DNA of 64,000 bases from Alphaproteobacteria bacterium (GCA_023259375.1 JAHFQC010000009.1:31357-95356); one strand, 5' to 3'. Counted from the first letter of the stretch, positions 1 through 9,450 are shown. The notes: generated by a model from the sequence alone, not told the origin. Numbers and translations: made by a program.

Positions 1-56
1 TGCGACGGTGCGGCGAACGCGCAAACCGCAAGCGCGGCGACAGCAAACCATTTCAT
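1..56 (-). CDS. 5' end of an exported protein, probably a third S9-type peptidase (partial)
   Basis: Only the first 18 codons lie in the window. Read on the minus strand they give MKWFAVAALAVCAFAAPS, a classical signal peptide (basic start, hydrophobic core). The start is supported by a run of G residues just upstream (GGGGGG about 6 nt before ATG). The same G-rich leader precedes the two complete S9 peptidase genes to the right, and all three lie on the same strand, so a third tandem paralogue is a reasonable guess. The catalytic part is outside the window, so the family assignment is inference from context. Confidence 0.5.
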   Translation of the reverse strand, partial: MKWFAVAALAVCAFAAPS

Positions 57-133
57 GTAGCCCCCCGGCGAAACCATCGCGCGATCATTTCCCAAGCGTA
101 GACGACCCGCAAAGGTTTTGCGGTCGCAGTCGG

Positions 134-2107
134 CTAGTTCCCGATATTCGCCTTGAGGAACTTCTCCAGTTCGGTCAGCCACTGCACGCGGGATTCCATC
201 TTCTGAAGGTAGTGGCTTTCGCCGGGGATGGTAACTGTGGTCACGCTCTTGCCGGCCTTGCGCAAGGCTTCATCCATCGCTTCGGTTTGGTCGATGCGGA
301 CGGTGTAGTCGTCCTTGCCGTGGACCAGCAGCACTGGAATCTTGATCTTGTCGGCATTCATTGCCGGGGACGCGGCGGCGAGCTTGCCGGCATCCTTGCT
401 GCGATCGCCGATGAAGAGCGACCAGCTCGCGATCATGTCGGAATCCTTGCCGTAGTCCTTGGCGCGGGTGTCGAGGAATTTCTTGAGATCGTAGACACCG
501 GCGCCGCCGACCGCGCAGGCATAGAGATCGGGCGTGAACGCCGCGCCTGATAACGCGGCATAGCCGCCATAGGACCAGCCGGCGATGCAGATGCGCTTGG
601 GATCGGCGATGCCATCGGCGATCAGTTTCTTGACGCCGTCGGTGACGTCGTCCTGCATCTTGCCGCCCCATTCGCCGTAACCGGCTTCGAGGAACTTGCG
701 GCCATAGCCGTCGGAGCCGCGGAAATTTGGCTGCAGCACGGCATAGCCGCGGTTGGCGAGGAACTGCACCATCCAATCGAAGCCGATCTGGTCGCGCGCC
801 ATCGGCCCGCCGTGCGGCATGACGACGACGGGGAGATTTTTCGCGGCCTTGCCGGGCGGCAAGGTGATGTAGGCGGGGATGTCGAGCCCGTCGCGCGCCT
901 TGTAGGGGTACGGTTTCATTTCGCCGAGCTGGTTTTCCTCAAGCTCGTAGCTCGATGCGATCGGCGAGGCGCTGTGCTTGACCCGGTCGAGCAGGAAGTA
1001 GGTGGGCGGGAATTTCGGTCCTTCGACCGAGAGAATGACCTTGGTTTTGGCCGTGTCCCAACTGCCGGCATGCACCGTGTTGCCCGGAAAGGCGCCATCG
1101 AGCCCGCGCTGCAAGGCCTGCATATCTTCGTCAAAATAGTGATCGGCTTCCCGGTCGGCAATGACGGTGACGCCGAGAATGCGATGATCCCAGGGATCGC
1201 GCTGGGCAGCCCCGATGTCGTATTTGGGATCGGAAAAGATCGGCGTCTGTTTGCCGTCGGCAACGTCGCGCGACACCAGTCCGGTGGTCTTGGCATCGCC
1301 GAACTGTTCGGTTTCGATAAATCCCTTGCCGTCGCGGGTGAGGCCCAGGACATTGATGCCGTTCATGCCGAGCGAGCTGGCGGATTGAATCTCTTTCCAT
1401 TCGTCGTTGGCGTTGACGAGCAGATGGTCCAACGGCGGGTTGAGCGACTTGTCGAGCCGTCCGACGATCTTGCCGTGGCCGTCCATGATCCATTCCCCGG
1501 TCTGGGGACCGCCGACGGCAACACGTTCGGATGTGCCGTCCTTGACGTTGACGCGAAACATCGAATAGCGGAACGCTTGGCCTTCATAGTTGCGCAGCGC
1601 CGCGTTGTTGGCGTTGTCGAACATCGGCATGTAGATGTGGTCGGGATCGTCCATCGCCATGTCGCTGATCGTCGCCGTGGCGTAGTTGATGTCCCGCGCG
1701 GCATTGTCCGAGAACATCACCGCCATGTTCTGGCCTTTGGTGTCGACCGAGATCGTCCGGTACCAGGGTTTCACGTTTTCGCCCCAGAACCGCATGTTGA
1801 CGTTGACGGTGAGGAGCAGGCGCTCGTTGTTCGCCCACAGCGCCCGGACGAGGAAGCCCTGATCAATCGGAATCCCGACCGCTGGCACGCCGACGGGATC
1901 GAGGGTGCGGACCACCGCGATGCGCTTGCCGTTATGGACTTCGATGCTGGCGAGATGTTTGCCGTCGGGGGACAGCGCCGGAGCGCTCAGCTCTTTCTGG
2001 ACCGCAAAGGCCTGCACGGGGGGCTGGGCGGGCGGGGTTTGGGCTGACGCGGTAGCAAACGACACCAGCGCATACGCCACAGCGCATGCCCAAAGACGGA
2101 CGTACAT
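134..2107 (-). CDS. Exported S9 family (prolyl oligopeptidase-like) serine peptidase
   Basis: 657 aa. Residues 1-22 form a signal peptide ending near ATASAQ, so the enzyme is likely periplasmic. The middle (about 40-380) is the expected beta-propeller-type region, starting with the TolB-like stretch APALSPDGKHLASIE. The C-terminal alpha/beta-hydrolase domain carries the nucleophile elbow GWSYGGYAA (Ser near 511), the acid in HGKDDYTV (near 597) and the histidine in GESHYLQ (near 628), a complete triad. Acyl-peptide or oligopeptide hydrolysis is the family role; the substrate is unknown. ATG at 2107 has a strong GGGGGGC Shine-Dalgarno. The next gene upstream is a paralogue with an almost identical catalytic block and the same C-terminus FLKANIGN. 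Confidence 0.9.
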   Translation of the reverse strand: MYVRLWACAVAYALVSFATASAQTPPAQPPVQAFAVQKELSAPALSPDGKHLASIEVHNGKRIAVVRTLDPVGVPAVGIPIDQGFLVRALWANNERLLLTVNVNMRFWGENVKPWYRTISVDTKGQNMAVMFSDNAARDINYATATISDMAMDDPDHIYMPMFDNANNAALRNYEGQAFRYSMFRVNVKDGTSERVAVGGPQTGEWIMDGHGKIVGRLDKSLNPPLDHLLVNANDEWKEIQSASSLGMNGINVLGLTRDGKGFIETEQFGDAKTTGLVSRDVADGKQTPIFSDPKYDIGAAQRDPWDHRILGVTVIADREADHYFDEDMQALQRGLDGAFPGNTVHAGSWDTAKTKVILSVEGPKFPPTYFLLDRVKHSASPIASSYELEENQLGEMKPYPYKARDGLDIPAYITLPPGKAAKNLPVVVMPHGGPMARDQIGFDWMVQFLANRGYAVLQPNFRGSDGYGRKFLEAGYGEWGGKMQDDVTDGVKKLIADGIADPKRICIAGWSYGGYAALSGAAFTPDLYACAVGGAGVYDLKKFLDTRAKDYGKDSDMIASWSLFIGDRSKDAGKLAAASPAMNADKIKIPVLLVHGKDDYTVRIDQTEAMDEALRKAGKSVTTVTIPGESHYLQKMESRVQWLTELEKFLKANIGN

Positions 2108-2198
2108 GGAATGCCCCCCAAGATGACGCGCGCATCATTCCGTACCCGTCACGCCGTAGCAAGGTGTGCGGGTGCCGCAAGTCCCCGGCGTGCCGCCC

Positions 2199-4154
2199 TC
2201 AATTGCCGATATTCGCTTTCAGAAACTTCTCCAGTTCGGTCAACCAGCGGACGCGGTTTTCTTGCGACTGCAGCTTATGGGTTTCGTTGGGGACGCGGAC
2301 GAACGTCACCTTCTTGCCCGCCTTCTTCAGCGCTTCTTCCATGCGTTCGCTTTGCTGGACCGGCACGGTGGAATCGGCTTCGCCATGCATCAAGAACACC
2401 GGAGCCTTGAATTTGTCGGCATGCTTGGCGGGCGAAACGTCGTCCAGTTTCTGGGCTTCCTTCCAGCGGTCGCCGATATACATCCGCTCGGCGGAACCCA
2501 GCCAAGAGTCCTGGCCGCCGGTCTTGGCCAGTAGCGCGTTCAGGTCGGTGACCGGCGCCATCGCAGCGACACAGGCATAAAGATCGGGCGTGAATGCGCC
2601 GCCGGCGAGAGCCGCATAACCGCCGTAAGACCAGCCGGCGATACAGATGCGCTTAGGATCGGCGATGCCATCGGCGATCAGCTTTTTCACGCCGTCGGTG
2701 ATGTCGTCTTGCATCTTCAGGCCCCATTGTCCGTAACCGGCTTTTTCGAACGCCTGTCCGTATCCGATGGAGCCGCGGAAATTGGGCCTGAGAACGGCAT
2801 AGCCGCGGTTGGCGAGGAACTGGCTCAGCCAATCGAAATCCATGTCGTCGCGGGCTTGCGGTCCGCCGTGCGGCAGGATCACGACCGGCAGCTTTTTCGC
2901 CTCCTTGCCGGGCGGCACCGTCAGATACGCCGGTATTTTGAGGCCGTCGCGCGCCGTGTAGTCATAGACGCGGACTTCGCCCAGATCGGTCGGCGTCACA
3001 TTGGTATACGTCCGCCCCAGCTTCTGTAGTGTCTTGGCCTGCTGGTTGTAGAGATAGAATATCATCGGCTGGCGTGGGCCTTCGACACTGAACACGAATT
3101 TGTTGCGGACGACATCCCAGGTCTGAAGCAGCACCGACATGCCGGGGAAATCCGCTTCCAGCTTGTCGTGCACCTGCTTCAGCGCCGGATCGAAAAGGAC
3201 CTCATTGGCCGCATGCGAAATGTAGGACGCGCCGACCACGCGGCCGGTCCACACGTCTCTGAGCGCGCCGGTAACGTCGTAGAGGGGATCGTAATAGAGA
3301 TCGGTCTGCTTGCCGTCGCTCAAGGACAGCAGGCTCAGCCCCTTGGTGCCGGTCCGCTCCGAAAGCACGTTGCCCTGGACCAGCGATTTGGCATCCATCG
3401 ACGGCCCGGCAATGCCATAGCCTTGTCCCGACGAGGCATCGATCGACGCCACTTCGTGCCAGCTGCCGCCGTTATAGGCGATCAAATGATCCCGGAGGGG
3501 CTCGGTCGTCTCGTCGATGCGCGCCAGCACATTGCCCGTGCCGTCCATGACGAAACGCTCGGTCTTGTTGGTGCCGTTCTCGACCATGGTGCCGCGGCCG
3601 GTATTGACGTTCACGCGAAAAAGCCGGTTGCGCACGTCGGGAGCGGTCATCATGCCGTAATTGGCCCACAGCGGCATGTAGATGTTGTCGGGTTCGTTCA
3701 AAGCGAGATCGACGACGGTCGCCGTCGATCCGTTGACGAGATGCTTGTCTTCGATGTTGTTGAACAACGCCGTGGGATTCTGGCCGTCGGCATCGACGAT
3801 GACGCCGCGATACCAAGCGTCGGGGCCGCTGCCCCAGATTCCGGCGTTGAGATTGATGGTGAGCATCAGCCGGCGGTCGTTCACCCATTGGGCGTGAACG
3901 ATGAAGCCTTCTTCGAACGGAATGATGACCGGCGCGCTGCCTGGGGGATCGAGCGTCCAGACCGTTGCGACCGGCCGTCCGTTGCGCGACTGGATGAGGG
4001 CGAGGTGCTTGCCGTCGGGCGACAGCGACGGACTGGACATCGCCGGAAGCGCGCCGAAAGCCGCGACGGGCGGCGGCGGTGAAACACCCTGTGCGGTGGC
4101 ACCGCCGACAAATCCGGCGAGCGCGAAAGCGCCCGCGACACAACAGAATTTCAT
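2199..4154 (-). CDS. Exported S9 family (prolyl oligopeptidase-like) serine peptidase, tandem paralogue
   Basis: 651 aa, same strand and architecture as its neighbour. It has a signal peptide (MKFCCVAGAFALAGFVGGATAQ), a propeller-type N-terminal part beginning with SPSLSPDGKHLALIQ, and a hydrolase domain with GWSYGGYAA (Ser near 505), HGEADSTV (Asp near 588) and NETHKLQ (His near 622). The start at 4154 follows a GGGGGGC ribosome site. The segment around the nucleophile is nearly identical to the paralogue downstream while the N-terminal halves differ strongly. It is probably a periplasmic peptidase used for growth on peptides; specificity cannot be read from the sequence. Confidence 0.9.
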   Translation of the reverse strand: MKFCCVAGAFALAGFVGGATAQGVSPPPPVAAFGALPAMSSPSLSPDGKHLALIQSRNGRPVATVWTLDPPGSAPVIIPFEEGFIVHAQWVNDRRLMLTINLNAGIWGSGPDAWYRGVIVDADGQNPTALFNNIEDKHLVNGSTATVVDLALNEPDNIYMPLWANYGMMTAPDVRNRLFRVNVNTGRGTMVENGTNKTERFVMDGTGNVLARIDETTEPLRDHLIAYNGGSWHEVASIDASSGQGYGIAGPSMDAKSLVQGNVLSERTGTKGLSLLSLSDGKQTDLYYDPLYDVTGALRDVWTGRVVGASYISHAANEVLFDPALKQVHDKLEADFPGMSVLLQTWDVVRNKFVFSVEGPRQPMIFYLYNQQAKTLQKLGRTYTNVTPTDLGEVRVYDYTARDGLKIPAYLTVPPGKEAKKLPVVILPHGGPQARDDMDFDWLSQFLANRGYAVLRPNFRGSIGYGQAFEKAGYGQWGLKMQDDITDGVKKLIADGIADPKRICIAGWSYGGYAALAGGAFTPDLYACVAAMAPVTDLNALLAKTGGQDSWLGSAERMYIGDRWKEAQKLDDVSPAKHADKFKAPVFLMHGEADSTVPVQQSERMEEALKKAGKKVTFVRVPNETHKLQSQENRVRWLTELEKFLKANIGN

Positions 4155-4225
4155 GGAAGCCCCCCGGCTTATGCCCGTCGGATAGTATTCCGTGTTCGCA
4201 TTATGCCTGCAAGAGGCTGCGGCTG

Positions 4226-5065
4226 TTACTGGACCGCTTTGCCGTCGATCTTCAGCGACGACGCCACCGCGGCGATCACGCCGTACTGCGTGCTGGCCCA
4301 GACGCGTAAGGGGACGGCGAGGGTGCGGCCCGCTTCCTTGCTCGGGAACAGTCCCATCCAGACATTGATCGACGGGAAGTTGGTGTCGTGCAGAACGCGC
4401 GGCTTATAGCCGGAGATCTGCTTGTACTCGATGGTGCAGAGCAGGGCGGGGCCCTTGTAGAGGCCGTTATCCATCTTGATGTCGACCGGCTTCACTTTCG
4501 TGAGGCTGACATTGTAGCGGCGGCGGCCGTCGTACACCGGCGCTTTGACCGCACACGGATTGCCCGGTTCGGCACCGACGCCCGAAGCGATATAGACCAC
4601 CGCGCTCAAGGGATCGAAGGTGCCTTTCTTCTCTTCCGGTTTCACTTCGTAGCCGGTGGTCGGATAGCTCGGGTTGGCATAGAGGCGCACCGGTTCGCCG
4701 TTCTCGTAGGTCAGCGCCACTTCCTGATGATTGGCCTTGTGGCCGGTGTAGAAGGAATCGTAGTTCGCGACCTGCATCGACTTCTTGTCGAGTTTGCCCG
4801 ACGAGGTCGCCTGGATCTGCGATTTCCAGAACACGTTCACCACGCCGCTGGTCTCGAGGTTGGAAGTGACCCGGTATTTGTCGCCGGTGAAGCGCGCGTC
4901 CATGTCGACGTGACCGAGGCCGAGACCGGCGGCGTAGAGACTCATGGCGAGCTGCATGCTGCCGCCGCCCGCCGCGGGCTCCGACGAGGCCCCGCCGGCC
5001 GCCCAGGCCTGCGAAACGGGTACGGTGACAAGGCTCAAGGCAATCAAGGCTGTACGCAGGTGCAT
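4226..5065 (-). CDS. DUF3108 domain-containing exported protein
   Basis: 279 aa from the start chosen here. The ORF opens 13 codons earlier, but the internal MHLRTALIALSLVTVPVSQAWA begins a proper signal peptide, so I use that ATG. The rest matches the DUF3108 type: an extracytoplasmic beta-rich protein with a YDSFYTGHKAN segment, a DPLSAVVYIA core, a DGRRRYNVSL strand and a PRVLHDTNF C-terminal part. DUF3108 proteins in alphaproteobacteria are often near rpmB, as here (divergent). The function is unknown. The family name is recalled from pattern, not from a search. Confidence 0.75.
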   Translation of the reverse strand: MHLRTALIALSLVTVPVSQAWAAGGASSEPAAGGGSMQLAMSLYAAGLGLGHVDMDARFTGDKYRVTSNLETSGVVNVFWKSQIQATSSGKLDKKSMQVANYDSFYTGHKANHQEVALTYENGEPVRLYANPSYPTTGYEVKPEEKKGTFDPLSAVVYIASGVGAEPGNPCAVKAPVYDGRRRYNVSLTKVKPVDIKMDNGLYKGPALLCTIEYKQISGYKPRVLHDTNFPSINVWMGLFPSKEAGRTLAVPLRVWASTQYGVIAAVASSLKIDGKAVQ

Positions 5066-5260
5066 CGGGATCACTCGCCAGTTCCGGCCGCGGTTTTTCC
5101 GCAAATTCGTGCCAAAAATCCAGGCCGCGGCAACTTTGCCGCGCCCCGAGGTTCTATAATGACCGGGTCGGCCTTGTCGAACGATGGCTACGTGAGAAAT
5201 TCGTTAAGTGGGCCAAAGGGCTGCCGGATGGGGCCGGTTGCGCCCATTGTCGCTTCCGAC

Positions 5261-5288
5261 TTGACCCAGGGCGCCTGCGCAATTAAGA
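5261..5288 (+). promoter_or_regulatory. Possible sigma70-type promoter of rpmB
   Basis: TTGACC at 5261 is followed 16 nt later by TTAAGA at 5283, about 75 nt before the rpmB start. The -10 is poor, so this is only the best candidate in the 250-bp gap between the DUF3108 gene and rpmB. Confidence 0.3.
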
Positions 5289-5361
5289 GAGCGCCTCTTT
5301 ACGAATGATCCGTGGGGTTGGGCCTCACGGAGCCTAGACTTAATGCCCCGAGGATAATGCC

Positions 5362-5655
5362 ATGTCTCGCCGCTGCGAATTGACCGGAAAAACCCTCCTG
5401 GTTGGCCACAATGTCAGCCATGCCAATAACAAGACCAAGCGGGTGTTCCGTCCGAACCTGCAGGTCATTTCGCTCGCCAGCGACGCCCTGCGCGAGACCG
5501 TCAAGCTGAAGATCTCGATGAATGCCCTGCGCACCATCGACCGGCTCGGCGGCATTGATGCCTTCCTGCTCAAGGCCAAGGATGCGACCCTTTCGCCGCG
5601 GGCGCTTCGCCTGAAGCGTGCGATCGCAAAAAAGACTGCCGCTGCGGCCGCCTAG
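5362..5655 (+). CDS. rpmB: 50S ribosomal protein L28
   Basis: 97 aa. The N-terminus [20 protein letters not shown] and the following [13 protein letters not shown] are diagnostic for bacterial L28, as is the later [10 protein letters not shown]-type segment (here [16 protein letters not shown]). The length is typical for alphaproteobacteria. ATG at 5362 has AGGA 8 nt upstream. It binds 23S rRNA in the large subunit. It stands alone, without rpmG beside it. An 8-bp hairpin with a GCAA loop (5692-5711) lies 37 nt downstream but has no U-run, so I do not call it a terminator. Confidence 0.97.
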   Translation: MSRRCELTGKTLLVGHNVSHANNKTKRVFRPNLQVISLASDALRETVKLKISMNALRTIDRLGGIDAFLLKAKDATLSPRALRLKRAIAKKTAAAAA

Positions 5656-5842
5656 CCTTATTCGCGCCTTAATTTTTAATCGCTGTAAACTCTGTTTCGG
5701 CAACGAAACGGCATAGCACCTGCAACAATTCTCCCGTACTGTCTCAAAATAGGCCAAGCCGAACGGCTGGCCGCGGGGTGTGGTGGGCAAGGTGCGGGCG
5801 TTTAGGCGTGATGTGATCACGGGCCGGATTGGCGGCCTGAAC

Positions 5843-6541
5843 ATGGCTTCCGCAGAGCGGGGGCCTTACCGGTTAAGAACAGCCAGTGATGCTCCCTATA
5901 TGGGAGCGTACGGCTATGGTCGTCATGAAAGTTGGCTGGAGAAGGCCGGCGCCGCGGTCGGGGCGGTGGTGCGACTGCTCTTGTGCACGCTGGTGTTGTG
6001 CGCCTGGCTGACGGCGACGTTCCTCTATCGCGATACCCAAGTGGACCTGTTCGGTTTCGGGACGAGCCTAGCCTACGTCCTGGTTCCGCTCGGCTTCTAT
6101 TGTGTCTTCCTGACCAACCGGCGTTACGGACCCGCCTATGCCTTTGCGCAGGTGGTGACGGGGCTGGCGCTGATGGCGACTCTGGTGCTGTTCGCCCGCG
6201 ATGCGCTGGCTGAGATCGTGCCGCTTGATTCGGCTCCTACGGTGCGCGAGACGGCGGCGTTCGGCAGCGCCTTCTTCCTGGCGAGCTTTGTCTCCATCGT
6301 GACTTTCGACGGTGCCCGCGGTCCGCATTGGTGGACGGCGCCGCTGTTCGGCTTTCTCACCGCCGCGATCGTGTTCGCGACCATCTTCTTCGCCGTGCTT
6401 TATACCGGCACCGGCAAGTCGTGGCTCGCCGATTGTGTCACCTACATGGGACTGATCGCCGGCGAAGGATTGCTGCTGCTGATTCCGTTCTGGGCGATGC
6501 GCCGGATGGTGCCGCCGGTGGCGGGCTTCGGCGGCTACTGA
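5843..6541 (+). CDS. Polytopic inner-membrane protein, possibly VUT/vitamin-uptake-like
   Basis: 232 aa from the ATG used here; the ORF track starts 21 codons earlier at a GTG, which has a poorer context. Six hydrophobic segments are visible (about VVRLLLCTLVLCAWL, FGTSLAYVLVPLGFYCVFL, VVTGLALMATLVLF, FGSAFFLASFVSIV, FGFLTAAIVFATIFFAV and YMGLIAGEGLLLLIPF). The stretch LTNRRYGPAYAFAQVV resembles the loop of the VUT/YhhQ-type family of alphaproteobacteria, but I hold this loosely. It could equally be an uncharacterised conserved membrane protein. It is followed by a strong terminator. Confidence 0.75.
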   Translation: MASAERGPYRLRTASDAPYMGAYGYGRHESWLEKAGAAVGAVVRLLLCTLVLCAWLTATFLYRDTQVDLFGFGTSLAYVLVPLGFYCVFLTNRRYGPAYAFAQVVTGLALMATLVLFARDALAEIVPLDSAPTVRETAAFGSAFFLASFVSIVTFDGARGPHWWTAPLFGFLTAAIVFATIFFAVLYTGTGKSWLADCVTYMGLIAGEGLLLLIPFWAMRRMVPPVAGFGGY

Positions 6542-6564
6542 GCTTTATGGGGGGTGTGGGGAGA

Positions 6565-6591
6565 GGGGGCCGCAAGGCCCCCTTTTCTTTT
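6565..6591 (+). terminator. Rho-independent terminator
   Basis: GGGGGCC-GCAA-GGCCCCC, a perfect 7-bp stem with a GNRA loop, followed by TTTTCTTTT. It lies 24 nt after the membrane-protein stop codon. A second small hairpin (ACCTCCCC/GGGGAGGT) follows at about 6594-6614. Confidence 0.93.
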
Positions 6592-6619
6592 CTACCTCCC
6601 CCTTGTGGGGAGGTGATTT

Positions 6620-8059
6620 CTATTTCCCTTTTGCCACGGTCTCATCCGGCACGAACGTTCCGCCGTGGAGCAGGCTGGCGAAGATTTCCTCGGAGCGCTG
6701 CAGCCAGGCCGACTGTTTGTCGGGGGTGAAGTTGTTGTGCTCCGATTCCGGCATCGGGATGATCTCGTGCGGCGCCGGAATGCGGTTCACCGCCGACAGG
6801 ATGCTGGCGGGCGGGCAGACGGTGTCGATGAAGCCGATTGCGGCCAGGGTTGGCGCCGTGATCTTAGGGGCGAAGTTCGCCGTATCGAAATAGGACGCCG
6901 TCGCCGCCACCGTCGGATTGTCCACCGCCCAATTGGGATACGCCGGCAGACGGCCATGCAACGCCGCCTGGGTGTCGCCGCCTGACGGCTCGTTGACCAG
7001 CACCGCGGTGACCTTGCCGGGATTGAGACCGGCCGTCACGAGGCTCTGGTGGCCGCCCATCGAGGTGCCGGTGATGACGACGGTCTTCTTGTTCCACTCC
7101 GGCAGCGAGCGCACCCAATCGAGCGCGCGGGTGTCGCGCAGATACATGGCGAGGAAATACGAGGTCTCGCGCGAGGTGTTGCCGACAGCCGGATACCCCT
7201 GCGGCGCGCCGTCGGCGCTATCCGGCGCCATGTCGTGGGAATCGACATTAAAGCACAGCCACCCCGCCTGGGCGCGGACGGCGCAGTTCCACGGGATCAG
7301 CGCATACACGCCCGCCCACTGGTACTGCACCATGATCGGGAACGGACCTTTCTTGTCCGGCACCGCGAGATAGCCCTGGACGTGCGAATTCAGGCTGTCG
7401 AGTTTGACCTTGTAGAACTTGATGCCGGGCACCGGCGCCGGGATTTCGGTCAACACCGGATTGACCGGCACTTTCGCCAACTCGGCCAGCTTGCCCGCCC
7501 AGAAGGCATCGAAATCGGCCGGGGCCGGAGCACTCGGTGCGATCTTCGACGGCTCGACCGCGGCACCGACGATCGCCAGATGCGACAGGATCGGCGGCAG
7601 ACCGGTGACCGGCGTCGTCGCCGCGCACGGCTCGGAGATCAGGCACAGGTCAGGATACTTGGCGAAGATCGGCTTCAGTGCCTTGTCTTTCTTCGCCACC
7701 ACCGCTTTCAGGGTGGCGTTGATCTTGGCGGCTTCCTCGGGCGTCGGACCGGGCACCGGCGCGCGGTCGATGGTGACGTAGACCATGCCGGGCTTATCGA
7801 GGGTCACCGCTATCTCACCGCTGCCCTTGGAAATATCGAGCGTGCCGTTGCCGATCTCGGCCGAGCCGTTGGCGCGGATCGTGTAGGTGTAGAGCGCTTT
7901 CGCTGTCGCGCCAGGGGCGGGCGTCACCACCCAGCCGACCTTTTCACCGACCGCATAGAGGCCGTTGCCGTTGATCGGCTTGAAGTTCAATTCGGCGGCG
8001 GGCGCTGCCGTTGTGGCCGCAATCAGAGCGGCGAATGCGAACGCAAAGCGGAATTTCAC
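6620..8059 (-). CDS. Exported acetylxylan esterase-like (AXE1) alpha/beta hydrolase
   Basis: 479 aa with signal peptide MKFRFAFAFAALIAATTAAPAAE. Residues about 25-135 form an N-terminal beta domain; about 190-470 is an AXE1/cephalosporin C deacetylase-type hydrolase. The nucleophile elbow is GTSMGGHQS (Ser near 328), with the acid in GFIDTVCPP (near 408) and His in ESEHNNF (near 443). The family deacetylates acetylated xylan and small acetyl esters. The signal peptide places it in the periplasm or outside. It ends convergent with the terminator of the membrane gene. The substrate is inferred from family only. Confidence 0.85.
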   Translation of the reverse strand: MKFRFAFAFAALIAATTAAPAAELNFKPINGNGLYAVGEKVGWVVTPAPGATAKALYTYTIRANGSAEIGNGTLDISKGSGEIAVTLDKPGMVYVTIDRAPVPGPTPEEAAKINATLKAVVAKKDKALKPIFAKYPDLCLISEPCAATTPVTGLPPILSHLAIVGAAVEPSKIAPSAPAPADFDAFWAGKLAELAKVPVNPVLTEIPAPVPGIKFYKVKLDSLNSHVQGYLAVPDKKGPFPIMVQYQWAGVYALIPWNCAVRAQAGWLCFNVDSHDMAPDSADGAPQGYPAVGNTSRETSYFLAMYLRDTRALDWVRSLPEWNKKTVVITGTSMGGHQSLVTAGLNPGKVTAVLVNEPSGGDTQAALHGRLPAYPNWAVDNPTVAATASYFDTANFAPKITAPTLAAIGFIDTVCPPASILSAVNRIPAPHEIIPMPESEHNNFTPDKQSAWLQRSEEIFASLLHGGTFVPDETVAKGK

Positions 8060-8127
8060 GAGATCCTCCCCGGACGGATTTTGAATTTGTCCGCCCGGGT
8101 TGGAAGAAGGTCAAGCGCCCGGAGCCG

Positions 8128-9450
8128 TCAGGCTTTGCGGCGGCGAGCGAAGAATCCGAACGCGCCGAGGCCGGTCAGGAGAAGCAGACCGCTCGCCGGT
8201 TCGGGAACTTCCGACGCCGAAATCGCGCCGGGCTTGAACATGTCGCTCAAGTCGTTGACCGGCGCGGTGTCGCGGGGATCGCGCGGCACGGCATTGCCGA
8301 GGCCGTACAGCTCTTCCATCGTCACGAGATCGGAGGTGTGCGTGTAGTACTGGCTGCTCTCGTAGGCATTGCCCTTGGCGAGCGGCGAGATGACGATTTC
8401 GGGGATGGTGTAGGCCGAGGTGTCGCCGTCTTCGGTCTCGTCGAACCACAGGACAATCGCGCCGTTATCCTTGTAAGCCTGCGACGCCATGATCATCGGA
8501 ACGATCTGGGAGAGGAAATTGTCGCCCGCGGCGATGGCAGCCTGATCGCCGTCGTAATGCACGCCCTTGTAATCGAAGCCGCCGTCGAGGGCGGAATGCA
8601 TGTCGTTGTACTGGTCCGGGGTGATCAGGTTGTAGCGCGCCACCGAATTGCTGGCGAGGTCGGCGGCGAACTGCTGCAGCGGCGCATAGCGGCCGGCGAG
8701 CGGATTGGCGGCATCCTGCGTGCCGGTCCCGGCCGCATTGGTGGTGACGCCGCCGTTGACGCTGTGATCGCTGATGCCGTTGGTCTGGTCAAAGTACAGA
8801 TGGCCGTCGTGCTTGGTGGCGAAATTGTACTGATGGCTGCCGTTATAGGCGTTGGTGTAATCGGCCGAGGTGCCGCGCAAGCTGACCAGCGGCACGGTCC
8901 AATCGCTTTTCGCGGCGACGGTGCTGGTGAGGTTCGAGCCGTTGCCGTTGATCGCGCCGTTGGTGGTGCGGTCGCCCGCGGTGGCGTTCTGGCCGCCGGT
9001 GGTCTTGAGATCGATATCTTCCTGGTACGACTTCCAGCTCAGCCCCTTGGCCTGCAGCGCGCACGACAGGCACGGCGCATGGCCGACTGCGGCGCTGTTC
9101 TTGGCCGGATCGGCATCGTTGGCGACGCCGAAATTGCTGCCGCCTTCCTGCCAGATATAGCTCGGCTCCGAGGGATGGATGTGGGCGCCGGTGTTCGACA
9201 GCACGTTCTGGTAATTGCTCGCCCACGAGGTCTGCTTGGCATTGGCGTTACCGGGCGTCATCAGGCTGTTCAGATAGGGCGCCGCCGGATTGTTCTTCAG
9301 TGCCTGCGGATCGCTCATGCCGGACGGCTGGGTGAGGTTGTGGTTCTCCATTTCGATATAGAACACGGTCTTGATCGGTGCGGCCGGCGCGGGCGTCATC
9401 ACCGCCGCGGAGGCGAGGAGGGCGAGCGCAAGACAACGAAGATGCATCAT
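8128..9450 (-). CDS. PEP-CTERM anchored phosphoesterase (acid phosphatase-like)
   Basis: 440 aa. I start at the ATGATG at 9450, which has AGGGGACC just upstream, rather than 11 codons earlier. A signal peptide (about 1-23) is followed by KTVFYIEMENHNLTQ, the metal-binding start of the PF04185 phosphoesterase family. A later LWFDETEDGD supplies further acidic ligands. The C-terminus VPEPASGLLLLTGLGAFGFF followed by ARRRKA is a textbook PEP-CTERM signal: PEP motif, one membrane span, basic tail. It should be processed by an exosortase, which is not in this window. Phosphatase activity is inferred from family. Confidence 0.85.
   Translation of the reverse strand: MMHLRCLALALLASAAVMTPAPAAPIKTVFYIEMENHNLTQPSGMSDPQALKNNPAAPYLNSLMTPGNANAKQTSWASNYQNVLSNTGAHIHPSEPSYIWQEGGSNFGVANDADPAKNSAAVGHAPCLSCALQAKGLSWKSYQEDIDLKTTGGQNATAGDRTTNGAINGNGSNLTSTVAAKSDWTVPLVSLRGTSADYTNAYNGSHQYNFATKHDGHLYFDQTNGISDHSVNGGVTTNAAGTGTQDAANPLAGRYAPLQQFAADLASNSVARYNLITPDQYNDMHSALDGGFDYKGVHYDGDQAAIAAGDNFLSQIVPMIMASQAYKDNGAIVLWFDETEDGDTSAYTIPEIVISPLAKGNAYESSQYYTHTSDLVTMEELYGLGNAVPRDPRDTAPVNDLSDMFKPGAISASEVPEPASGLLLLTGLGAFGFFARRRKA

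Noticed and set aside
5692-5711. Hairpin after rpmB as an intrinsic terminator
   Set aside because: The 8-bp stem with GCAA loop is real but no U-run follows it.
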